Source of the DNA: a bacterium
Lineage (GTDB): Bacteria > Babelota > Babeliae > Babelales > GCA-2401785
NCBI GenBank assembly: GCA_023249975.1
Contig: JAHFBP010000006.1
Coordinates: 1 to 64,000, forward strand
Reading direction: 5' to 3'
DNA length: 64,000 bases
Position numbers and translations under genes: made by a program. Shown here piece by piece: positions 37,590 to 45,108 of this stretch. The notes beneath the pieces were generated by a model. The model was not told where the DNA came from and made no database searches. It saw only the letters and a list, made by a program, of their open reading frames with translations. Positions within the stretch are counted from its first letter, which is position 1. Each line of letters opens with the position of its first letter.

Positions 37590-37802
37590 ATGAAAAAAGA
37601 AGGACATCCAAAACAGTATGATGTAAGAGCATCATGTGTATGTGGTAACAACTTTGAGACACGTTCATCAGAAGAAAAAATTGAGACTGATATTTGTTCA
37701 AACTGCCATCCATTCTTCAGTGGTATTCAAAAGTTTGTCGACAGAACTGGTCGTATCGAACGCTTCCAATCACGTTACAGCAACGTTAAAGCTAAGAAAT
37801 AA
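37590..37802 (+). CDS. rpmE: ribosomal protein bL31
   Basis: 70 residues. Zinc-type (C+) bL31 with the cysteines CVCG and CSNCHPF, the latter a hallmark of the family, and KFVDRTGRIERF in the C-terminal part. It binds the 50S subunit and bridges to 30S. Nine bases before prfA, a common pairing in bacteria. Confidence 0.96.
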   Translation: MKKEGHPKQYDVRASCVCGNNFETRSSEEKIETDICSNCHPFFSGIQKFVDRTGRIERFQSRYSNVKAKK

Positions 37803-37811
37803 TCAAATCTG

Positions 37812-38891
37812 ATGATCAATTGGGATTTAGTTAAGCAAGAATTAGATGATCTGAACGGACGACTTTCGTCCGGTGAAAATCTGGATCGTAATCAACGAGC
37901 AAAGCTTCAAAAAAAGGCTTCACAGCTTGACGCTTTGGTGTTGATGTACGATGCCATTGCCAAGGTTGTTGCTGAAGTTGATGAACTTCAGGAGCAGCTT
38001 GATAATGGCGAAACTGAATTCCAAGAATTATATCAAGAAGAAATTGATGCCAAGAATGCTGAACGTCAGGTTTTTGAAAAAGAACTTGATGAGCTTTTGT
38101 ATCCTCCTGATGAGCGAGACAGTCGATCAGTTATTCTTGAAATGCGTGCTGGAGCAGGAGGTCTTGAAGCAGCGCTCTTTGTGGGTGATCTATTCAAGAT
38201 GTACAGCATGTTTGCCAATTCTCATGGCTGGGAAGTGTCTATTGCCGATGTTAGCTCGACAGATATTGGTGGATATAAGGAAGTTATTGCTTTTATTCGC
38301 GGCAAGAATGTTTACCGATATCTCAAACACGAATCTGGTGTTCATCGCGTTCAGCGTGTTCCTTCAACGGAAACACAAGGGCGAATTCATACTTCAACAG
38401 TAACCGTGGCCGTATTGCCCGAAGCTGAAGATATTGAAGTGAATATTGAACCAAAAGATTTGCGCATTGATCTTTACCGATCTGGTGGAGCTGGTGGGCA
38501 GCACGTTAATACTACAGATTCTGCCGTTCGAATTACACACATTCCAACTGGGACCGTGGTTCAGTGCCAGGATGAGCGATCTCAAATTAAGAATAAAGCT
38601 AAAGCCATGAAGGTTTTGCAGGCTCGTATTTATGAAGCTGAGCAGAATAGGATTGAAGCTGAGCGTAGTAAAGATCGCAAGTCTCAGGTAGGAACCGGCG
38701 ATCGTTCAGAAAAAATCAGAACTTATAATTATCCTCAAAACAGAATTTCTGATCATCGCATTGGTTTGACACTCAAAAAGCTTGATCTTGTTATGGCAGG
38801 TGATATGGACGATTTACTTCAGCCTCTCATTGAACATGAGCATGATGAGCGCCGCAAGCTTGGTGGCGTGTTGGATGAGCAATCAACATAA
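37812..38891 (+). CDS. prfA: peptide chain release factor 1
   Basis: 359 residues. N-terminal coiled coil, PCRF domain ([20 protein letters not shown]), GGQ motif in [20 protein letters not shown], and C-terminal [15 protein letters not shown]. The stop-codon reading site is PSTETQGR, close to the RF1 type (PxT). It ends translation at UAA and UAG; normal UAG use is shown by other genes in the window that end in TAG. Confidence 0.97.
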   Translation: MINWDLVKQELDDLNGRLSSGENLDRNQRAKLQKKASQLDALVLMYDAIAKVVAEVDELQEQLDNGETEFQELYQEEIDAKNAERQVFEKELDELLYPPDERDSRSVILEMRAGAGGLEAALFVGDLFKMYSMFANSHGWEVSIADVSSTDIGGYKEVIAFIRGKNVYRYLKHESGVHRVQRVPSTETQGRIHTSTVTVAVLPEAEDIEVNIEPKDLRIDLYRSGGAGGQHVNTTDSAVRITHIPTGTVVQCQDERSQIKNKAKAMKVLQARIYEAEQNRIEAERSKDRKSQVGTGDRSEKIRTYNYPQNRISDHRIGLTLKKLDLVMAGDMDDLLQPLIEHEHDERRKLGGVLDEQST

Positions 38892-38935
38892 GATCGGTTT
38901 ATAAAATTTTAAATATTTTGATTCAACTACGTTCT

Positions 38936-39074
38936 GCATGCCCTGAGTGATTTTTCGTAAGAAAAATAGTATCGAAGGGTTTGCTGATGTAAAACAAAAA
39001 AATATCTTACAATACCGGACCCTTTGATGCATCCTCCTATGCTAAAGCTTCGAAGGACACTCAGGGTATGCGGG
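38936..39074. repeat. dispersed element with nested inverted repeats (full copy)
   Basis: Left arm GCATGCCCTGAGTG (38936-38949) pairs with CACTCAGGGTATGC (39058-39071), one G-T pair. Inside, ATCGAAGGGT (38972-38981) pairs with ACCCTTTGAT (39019-39028). The left arm with its inner part recurs at 41756-41800 and the right arm at 25888-25905. It fills the gap between prfA and a permease gene. No coding sequence. Confidence 0.75.
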
Positions 39075-39173
39075 GATTGGGTTGTTAGTCCTGTCTTTAG
39101 ATTTTTACATTTTTTTGAATATTCCGTATTCTGTTAAAGCATCAAACATTATTCACAGCGAAAAGGATTTTTC

Positions 39174-40469
39174 GTGAGCACAAATCAAAACAACACCATA
39201 TCTTTGCCAACCGCTATTTTGATGACCATGAATATCATGATTGGTTCTTCAATTTTGGCTATGTCGCATTATACCGCTGCTATTTCTGGCTCAATTAGCT
39301 TTATGACATGGGCACTTGCAGGGCTTGTATTTTTGCCGACAGTGATTGGTGTGTGCCAAATTGCACAGTTGGTTAATGCTGAAAATGGATTGTTTTCTTA
39401 TACCGAAAAAGTGTTTGGCCGATTTGCCGGTTATATGATTGGATTTACGACTTTAGTTGGCTATTTATTCGTGGTTACCACTGTGATCAGCGTTTTCCGT
39501 GAAGCGATCATGCGAATTTTTCCTGCATTTGCCATTGCATCAAGTCCATTTTATTTCTCATTACTCTTTGTGGGAATCGTTTACTTACTTAATATTTTGA
39601 GTGTAAAGGTCATTGCGGCAATTCAGGATCCACTCACAATTTTCAAACTTTCTCCTATTATTTTGGCAATTGTGTTTTTGCCGTTTGCGTATGATCCTAG
39701 CTTCAGCTTCAGTCTTGCTGGACTTCCTGCATTACCTTCAACGCTTTCATTTAGCTTGTTTGGCTTTTTTGGATTTGAATTTGCCACTAACATTACGCGT
39801 CACTTGCAAAACAAGAATGACGGTTCTCGCATCATGCTCATTGCGTTTTGGTTGACCGCAGCATTGTACATGTTGTTCCATTTTTCAATGTTCCACATTA
39901 TGGGCTTGGAAAACTTTGTTAATTTCTCTGCTGTGCGCTATGCCATGTTCTTACCTTTGCCATGGCCTGCTGTTAAACTAGCGCTCGCTTCATGTGTGGA
40001 AATTATTGCTGCAATCGCTATTTTCAGTACCGCCAATGGCGTTACTTTTGGAAACACATCATTGATGCACTCGATGAGTGATGCTGGCTACTTACAAGGT
40101 AAGTCATGGTTTTCAGAAACTAACCGATTTGGTCGGCCATGGGTGACGGTATTGATCTATTGTGCCCTTGTGGTTCTGTTTGGAACATTTGTAACAGAAA
40201 TCAAAACTTTGTCAGGTATTTCTGTTTCAGCAATTTTCATTACCTATCTTGCAACCATGATTTCGTTGGCAGTTCTTCAACATCGCAATGGTGCCAGCTT
40301 TGGCAAACAAGCTTTTGCGGTATTTGCAACTATCACAACATCTGTGGTGTTTGCCTATAATTTCTTAGGAGTTGGTGCAACATTAACAGGTTGTTTCATC
40401 GCTCATGCACCAATCGCAGTTGGCCTACTTGTTGGATATTTGTTGTACCGACCAGAGCATCAGTTTTAA
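39174..40469 (+). CDS. APC-superfamily amino-acid permease
   Basis: 431 residues from a GTG at 39174 (AAAAGGA upstream). About twelve spans; paralogue of the permease at 33754 (shared TAILMTMNIMIG, FGFFGFEFATN). Imports or exchanges amino acids; substrate unknown. It is followed closely by the small exported protein at 40485. Confidence 0.9.
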   Translation: MSTNQNNTISLPTAILMTMNIMIGSSILAMSHYTAAISGSISFMTWALAGLVFLPTVIGVCQIAQLVNAENGLFSYTEKVFGRFAGYMIGFTTLVGYLFVVTTVISVFREAIMRIFPAFAIASSPFYFSLLFVGIVYLLNILSVKVIAAIQDPLTIFKLSPIILAIVFLPFAYDPSFSFSLAGLPALPSTLSFSLFGFFGFEFATNITRHLQNKNDGSRIMLIAFWLTAALYMLFHFSMFHIMGLENFVNFSAVRYAMFLPLPWPAVKLALASCVEIIAAIAIFSTANGVTFGNTSLMHSMSDAGYLQGKSWFSETNRFGRPWVTVLIYCALVVLFGTFVTEIKTLSGISVSAIFITYLATMISLAVLQHRNGASFGKQAFAVFATITTSVVFAYNFLGVGATLTGCFIAHAPIAVGLLVGYLLYRPEHQF

Positions 40470-40484
40470 TATTTGAGAATTTAC

Positions 40485-40952
40485 GTGAAAAAAATAGCAT
40501 TAATTATAGCCGCTCTTTTTGTACATACTGCTTGTTCTGCTGGAATTACAGTAAGCGGCAATCGTGATTTTATTGCCATTCACTCTTCTTCCTGTGTTGG
40601 GGAGGTAGTTAAAGTTGTGGATGTTGAGCCCTTGTTACTGTTAGAGAATCTAACGGGACTTATAAAGCTCAGAACTATTCACTATACATCTGACTATATG
40701 TTTGATTCAGAGACAAAGTCTCACCTCGTTCAACTTATAAATTTTAATCGATTTATGGCTCCAGGGGGTGGTTTATTTCGGATCACATTTGATCGTAATA
40801 ATAATAATGTTGGACTTTCCTCGGAAGAGAAAAGTGTTTTGATGTATAAAAACAGAAAAAAGAATGACGTTGTTAATAATTCTTTTAGGGTTTTGGTGAC
40901 CAAAGAAGGATGTATTTATGGTAACGGAAACTCTTTTAGCATAGACCGTTAA
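40485..40952 (+). CDS. small exported protein, tandem family member 1
   Basis: 155 residues from a GTG at 40485 (TTG at 40473 possible). Signal peptide KKIALIIAALFVHTACSAG, possibly a lipoprotein with Cys in TACSAG. The mature part has VKVVDVEPLLLLENLTGLIK and FRITFDRNN, which line up with VEDVDPDVLIPD and LVRIKY in the 41055 protein. The family is unknown. Ends before a terminator that recurs after the next copy. Confidence 0.7.
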   Translation: MKKIALIIAALFVHTACSAGITVSGNRDFIAIHSSSCVGEVVKVVDVEPLLLLENLTGLIKLRTIHYTSDYMFDSETKSHLVQLINFNRFMAPGGGLFRITFDRNNNNVGLSSEEKSVLMYKNRKKNDVVNNSFRVLVTKEGCIYGNGNSFSIDR

Positions 40953-40993
40953 TAGTTTAATTTGATTTAGAATTTTTAATGTGCTTATTTTCA

Positions 40994-41030
40994 GGGCAGT
41001 TGTCACACGGTGTGGCGGCTGCCCATTTTT
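40994..41030 (+). terminator. terminator, first of two related copies
   Basis: GGGCAGTTGTCAC pairs with GTGTGGCGGCTGCCC through a long stem, followed by ATTTTTG. The segment 40975-41030 resembles 41515-41580, so gene and terminator were duplicated together. Confidence 0.75.
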
Positions 41031-41054
41031 GTTTCTAAAGAAAGGGGTATGGTT

Positions 41055-41501
41055 ATGAAAAAATTAGGATTATTGGCAGCAGCTGTTTTTATACAGATCG
41101 CTTGTTTTTCTGTTCCAAAGACTAAGGTTGTTGGAAATGAGCAATTTCATGAAGCCATGAAAAAGGGAGAATTAGATTCCCTCATAGAAGTTGAAGACGT
41201 TGATCCTGACGTATTAATACCTGATGTTGAGTCCTCGCCAAAAACGTGTGAAATTCTTCAAAACTTACCAAATCTAGTACGTATTAAATATAGCTTGCGT
41301 TATGATTTGAATGATCATAATGATCACATGCTCATGTTTCTTTTCATGAGACTTGAGTATTTAAAAGGAAAATCGACTAAATACGAAGTCCTCAAACTTG
41401 TCTTTGAAGAGGGTGATCAATTAAATCTTTTGCAAGAAGATAAGGAAATATATAAAAACTCTCTGGGGTTTATAGAAATAGAAAGCCCTATTGTCGTTTA
41501 G
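41055..41501 (+). CDS. small exported protein, tandem family member 2
   Basis: 148 residues from the ATG at 41055 (AAAGGGG seven bases upstream; an ATG at 41049 is too near). Signal peptide KKLGLLAAAVFIQIACFS, perhaps with a lipobox-like Cys. Mature part helical and acidic with EVEDVDPDVLIPDVE and NLPNLVRIKYSLRYDL, which aligns with the first copy. Function unknown. Confidence 0.7.
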   Translation: MKKLGLLAAAVFIQIACFSVPKTKVVGNEQFHEAMKKGELDSLIEVEDVDPDVLIPDVESSPKTCEILQNLPNLVRIKYSLRYDLNDHNDHMLMFLFMRLEYLKGKSTKYEVLKLVFEEGDQLNLLQEDKEIYKNSLGFIEIESPIVV

Positions 41502-41542
41502 GGAAGATTCATTGACTTAGAATTTTAATATGCTTATTATGA

Positions 41543-41579
41543 GGGCAGTTGTCATGTGTTGTGATAACTGCCTATTTTT
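41543..41579 (+). terminator. terminator, second of two related copies
   Basis: GGCAGTTGTCA pairs with TGATAACTGCC, followed by TATTTTTCTTT. It ends the 41055 gene and resembles the terminator at 40994 in position and sequence. Confidence 0.75.
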
Positions 41580-41755
41580 CTTTCAAGAGTTAAGGTGGTC
41601 ATGATGATTATTCATTTATTCATACATCGCGCAAAAAATGCGGCTCTTTTCTTGGCTTTCAAAAGTTGGCGTAGCTGCCAATAACCTTTTTAAAAGGTAT
41701 CTGATTTTTTCTTGTCGCGGTTAAGTTTTGTAGGTTGGATATACACCTATCTTCC

Positions 41756-41800
41756 GCATGCCCTGAGTGATTTTTGTAAAAAAATTGTATCGAAGGGTTT
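41756..41800 (+). repeat. left arm of the dispersed element
   Basis: GCATGCCCTGAGTGATTTTT is followed by GTAA, A-rich bases and GTATCGAAGGGTTTT, as in 38936-38982 with small changes. The right arm is absent. Confidence 0.7.
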
Positions 41801-41872
41801 TGATATTCAGATATCTACCTTCAAATTATTATGAAATTTAATTAAATTTTGATCCAAGTTAGAAAGAAAAAA

Positions 41873-42046
41873 ATGAATAAACTTAAATATCTAAAGATGG
41901 CTACAGTTGCCTTGATTTCAGGGCATTGCAATAATGTATATTCAGCTCCAACTCAATCAATAAAAGCTTTGAATGTAGTTGCAGATAATTTTGCCGGTCA
42001 GGAGGTACCCTGGCAACAACCTCATAATTCCAAGCATATATGCTAA
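41873..42046 (+). CDS. 5' half of a frame-disrupted exported protein gene
   Basis: 57 residues from the ATG at 41873: signal peptide (LKMATVALISGHCNNVYSAP) and a short mature part ending at 42046. The continuing protein lies in the next frame (41979-42605). The region where frames switch (about 41979-42043) contains CAGGAGGTACCC. One base too many there would explain the break; it may be mutation, assembly error or, less likely, programmed shifting at the Shine-Dalgarno-like AGGAGG. Confidence 0.5.
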   Translation: MNKLKYLKMATVALISGHCNNVYSAPTQSIKALNVVADNFAGQEVPWQQPHNSKHIC

Positions 42047-42605
42047 TTTAGATCAACTGAGAGCAATCGAAGTTGATCCAAGTTTTACAGAACACATTTT
42101 TGGGTATCATGGACCAATTGGTTTTCGGGAATTAGAATTACTTTCAAGATGCTCAAATCTCAGATCATTGAATTTCAAGGTAACTAATTTTGAGTGTAAT
42201 CTTCAGGATATTGTAGATCGGCTCTTGAGGCCACAACATATCAAACTCAAAGAATTCATAATTAATTATCCCGTTGCGCATTTTACTGAATTTCCTGGAA
42301 TAAACACAGCTGCAACAAGATTGTCGCTTGCACCATTAATTCAAGCGATAAAGGAAGGTTTGTGTGTAAATCTGAGGCTATGCCGACTTACTTCATTTAC
42401 GCAGACTGTCGGTAGTGGTTTTACCGTTATGGTTAGATATGGAATAAGTGAGCAAGAGGCATTGAGTTTAAGTGATCTGTGCTCTTCTAATCGTATTAGA
42501 TGTTGTGTGGATATCTTGGAAGGAGAAAGTGCTTATGGTCCAGGGGGAAGGCATCAGTTGATAAAAGACAACAAGCCGCTTTTCTCAAGGCATTTTTTAT
42601 ATTAA
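41979..42605 (+). CDS. 3' half of the same disrupted gene
   Basis: Open frame of 208 codons with no convincing start of its own (first candidate TTG at 41979, inside the upstream half). From ~residue 22 it reads well: YANLDQLRAIEVDPSFTEHI, RELELLSRCSNLRSLNFKV, which recalls the VEDVDP and NLVRIKY segments of the tandem family upstream and has an LRR-like rhythm. Ends just before a hairpin. Probably a single gene 41873-42605 in the ancestor. Confidence 0.55.
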   Translation: MQIILPVRRYPGNNLIIPSIYANLDQLRAIEVDPSFTEHIFGYHGPIGFRELELLSRCSNLRSLNFKVTNFECNLQDIVDRLLRPQHIKLKEFIINYPVAHFTEFPGINTAATRLSLAPLIQAIKEGLCVNLRLCRLTSFTQTVGSGFTVMVRYGISEQEALSLSDLCSSNRIRCCVDILEGESAYGPGGRHQLIKDNKPLFSRHFLY

Positions 42606-42612
42606 TGTTTTT

Positions 42613-42650
42613 AGCACCTTGTAAGTTGGAGTCCCAGCTTACAAGGTGCT
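42613..42650. terminator. hairpin between convergent genes
   Basis: AGCACCTTGTAAG (42613-42625) pairs perfectly with CTTACAAGGTGCT (42638-42650) around a 12-base loop. T runs are weak on both sides, but the place between two converging genes suits a terminator. Confidence 0.6.
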
Positions 42651-42695
42651 GTATTCTCAAATGCAGCATGCCTTGAAGTATATAATCTTGTTTAG

Positions 42696-43184
42696 TTAAA
42701 TCAGTTGAAAATCAATAATTTGTGTGCTGTTGCCGCATGATGAAATAAAAGTTTGCAGATCAACTGGCGTAATCATGGTGGTTGCGTCATTGGTCAGCGG
42801 GTGAAAACCCAAAGTGTTATGTTCAAATAATCGTGCGTCGAGAATTACTTTGATTTCATGATCTGTGTCGTTAATTAGACCAAATGGTGTGACAGAGCCA
42901 GGAGTTACTCCCAGATATTTTAATAATTGCTGTTCTTTGGCAAAGCGCAGTTCAGGCGCGGCAATTTTTTTAGCTAATTTTTTTAATTGAATCTGAGTGT
43001 CAAAAATGGCAACAAGGAGCCAGAGTTGCTTTTTGTCATCCTTGAGAAATAGGTTTTTGCATTGCCCAAAAGCAGGGTATCGTTCAAAGACTCTATGAGC
43101 ATCAACAACATTAAAAACAGGCTTATGTTTTACGGTTGTTGTCGTGATCTTCAGTTGTTCAAATTTATCGAATAAAATTTTCAT
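42696..43184 (-). CDS. YbaK/ProX-type trans-editing deacylase (ProXp-ala-like)
   Basis: 162 residues. Signature segments: FGQCKNLFLKD, LGVTPGSVTPFGLIND, LGFHPLTNDATTMITPVDL. These match the PrdX/ProXp-ala subfamily, which clears Ala from mischarged tRNA-Pro when the prolyl-tRNA synthetase lacks its own editing domain. Stand-alone, cytosolic. Confidence 0.92.
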   Translation of the reverse strand: MKILFDKFEQLKITTTTVKHKPVFNVVDAHRVFERYPAFGQCKNLFLKDDKKQLWLLVAIFDTQIQLKKLAKKIAAPELRFAKEQQLLKYLGVTPGSVTPFGLINDTDHEIKVILDARLFEHNTLGFHPLTNDATTMITPVDLQTFISSCGNSTQIIDFQLI

Positions 43185-43270
43185 AACAGAGCTTCTAGGT
43201 TACCAATTTTGTGATTCTTAGCTTATCCTATTATAGGTTAAATTGTTTGGATTTTTAGGAAATAATTGGC

Positions 43271-43951
43271 ATGAATTACATGATTACAAGAAAAATTATG
43301 ATGGCACTATTTATTTCTATACTTGCCATAAATGTGGAACCGGTTGGTACGTATGACTTGGATTTTTTTGGAATGTCTGCTAAAGACCAAAAACAACATT
43401 TATTGGACTGCGTTCAAGAAGAGATGATGATTTATTTTTATAGTTATAAAAAGCATATTACTCGAATTGATACGATAAATTGGTTAAATCGGCTTGATTC
43501 AGAAAATTATAAAAATCATAAAAAAATTTATGATGCCCAACAATCAGACTTTTATCAATTTTCATTTGACACAGAAGAAGCCCGTGAGTTTGTGTACGAT
43601 CTTTTTTTAAAAGAAGAAACTAAAGGTTCTTTAGGAATAGAAAGCATAGTTTTTAACATTAGACATTTGGGTCGAGGGCGTATTTCAAGAAAACGCATTG
43701 TTAAACGAGTCTTTAGTCCGACTATTAAAAAAGACACAGTTTTTGATGTGGATTCTGATATTGAGAGAGTCGCAGACGTATTGCTTGGAATTAAACAAGG
43801 TGAATGGTTAATTCCAAGCACTAGCGATTTGGATTTGGTCTTGCAAAAAAACGTAAGACATAGAGAGGCTTGTCGAAAGTGGCAGACTCGTCAAAAAGCT
43901 AAAAAACAAATAACTAAAAAGCTTTTTATACTATCTAATTTTCAAAAATAA
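43271..43951 (+). CDS. exported protein of unknown function
   Basis: 226 residues with a signal-like N-terminus (RKIMMALFISILAINVEPVG). The mature part is charged and rich in Lys, Arg, Tyr and Asp; the C-terminal ~30 residues are strongly basic (KWQTRQKAKKQITKKLF). No family recognised. Its end overlaps the convergent mraY gene by 21 bases. Confidence 0.65.
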   Translation: MNYMITRKIMMALFISILAINVEPVGTYDLDFFGMSAKDQKQHLLDCVQEEMMIYFYSYKKHITRIDTINWLNRLDSENYKNHKKIYDAQQSDFYQFSFDTEEAREFVYDLFLKEETKGSLGIESIVFNIRHLGRGRISRKRIVKRVFSPTIKKDTVFDVDSDIERVADVLLGIKQGEWLIPSTSDLDLVLQKNVRHREACRKWQTRQKAKKQITKKLFILSNFQK

Positions 43952-44992
43952 TAATGTGATGAGTGCCAAAATAAATGAAATGATCCAGAATCTAATTGTA
44001 ATTTTTGCTTCATTCCAGCCGGCCAATTCAAAGTGATGGTGAATCGGTGCCATCAAGAAAAAGCGGCGACCGCGTAATTTGTACGACGTCATTTGAATAA
44101 TGACGGATAAGGTTTCGATCACAAAAATTCCGCCGACAATCGGCAAAAGTAGTTCTTGCCGTGTGGCCAGTGCAATAAATCCAAGTCCAGCACCGAGGGC
44201 CAGCGCGCCGACATCCCCCATAAAAATTTGAGCAGGGTACGTGTTGTACCATAAAAATCCAATGAGTGCGCCAATCAATGATGCTGCACAAATGGCCAAT
44301 TCTGAGGTGTTGGTGAAGGGCAAGTGCAGGTGGCCCGCAAAAATTTTATGTCCAGTTAAATAGGCAATGAGCCCATAAGTTCCAAGGCTGGTAATCAGTG
44401 GACCTGTGGCAAGTCCGTCTAATCCGTCGGTTAAATTGACAGCGTTGCTCGCACCAATCATGATGAAAATGCTCCAGGGGATAAGGAGCAGTCCGATATT
44501 AAAATCGAGTGATTTGAAAATCGGCACAAACATATGTGTTTGGGGCTGGCAATAAACAAACCAAGCTCCCGTAATAATGCTGGCCATCGTTAATTGTAAA
44601 AAAAATTTAGTCCACGAGGGAATTCCTTTTTTGGAAAAAACTTTTTGCCAGTCATCATAAAATCCAATAGCCCCAAATCCCAGAATACATCCAACCAAAA
44701 GCCAAACTTCTAATTTGAGCAAATTGTTCCACAGAAGGGTGTTTGTGAGAAAAACACCCACAATCAGTAATCCTCCCATGGTGGGAACAGATCCCTTGGC
44801 TTGGTGATTTGCCGGAGTGAATTCTCGTGGTTTGGCCAAAAAAGTAACCTTGCACCAGCTTAAAAATGGACCGCCAAAAATGAACGAGAGGGTGAGCGAG
44901 GACATGAGCGCGGCAATGATGCGGACGCTGACATAATGCATGAGGTGGGCAAATTTGATTCCAATAATTGAGGCAGGGAGATGATAGAGCAT
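43931..44992 (-). CDS. mraY: phospho-MurNAc-pentapeptide transferase MraY
   Basis: 353 residues from the ATG at 44992, where the family N-terminus (MLYHLPASI) begins; the frame runs on to 45058 without a better ribosome site. Ten spans with GFYDDWQK, NAVNLTDGLDGLATGP, FMGDVGALALGAGLG and PIHHHFELAGW, the Mg-binding Asp and His motifs. It makes lipid I from UDP-MurNAc-pentapeptide on the inner membrane, so the cell makes at least part of a peptidoglycan. It stands apart from any mur cluster and is divergent from mnmG. Confidence 0.96.
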   Translation of the reverse strand: MLYHLPASIIGIKFAHLMHYVSVRIIAALMSSLTLSFIFGGPFLSWCKVTFLAKPREFTPANHQAKGSVPTMGGLLIVGVFLTNTLLWNNLLKLEVWLLVGCILGFGAIGFYDDWQKVFSKKGIPSWTKFFLQLTMASIITGAWFVYCQPQTHMFVPIFKSLDFNIGLLLIPWSIFIMIGASNAVNLTDGLDGLATGPLITSLGTYGLIAYLTGHKIFAGHLHLPFTNTSELAICAASLIGALIGFLWYNTYPAQIFMGDVGALALGAGLGFIALATRQELLLPIVGGIFVIETLSVIIQMTSYKLRGRRFFLMAPIHHHFELAGWNEAKITIRFWIISFILALITLLFLKIR

Positions 44993-45108
44993 GATTAAAT
45001 TTCGTAAAAAGACGCGCCAATGCAGCTTTTTTTGATGATTGGGCCAAAAATCTGGCATAATGATATGTATATAACAAATTTGATGGAAATAGGCTATTTG
45101 GGCGTTTT

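Larger units (their letters stand above)
41502..41872. other. 371-base gap with a terminator, gene-start remnant and repeat arm
   Basis: In order: a terminator related to the one at 40994; a ribosome site AAGGTGG and ATGATG at 41601 opening a frame of only 27 codons (to 41684); a short hairpin near 41684; then one arm of the dispersed element (41756-41800). The ribosome site plus short frame looks like the start of a lost third copy of the small exported gene. Confidence 0.5.
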
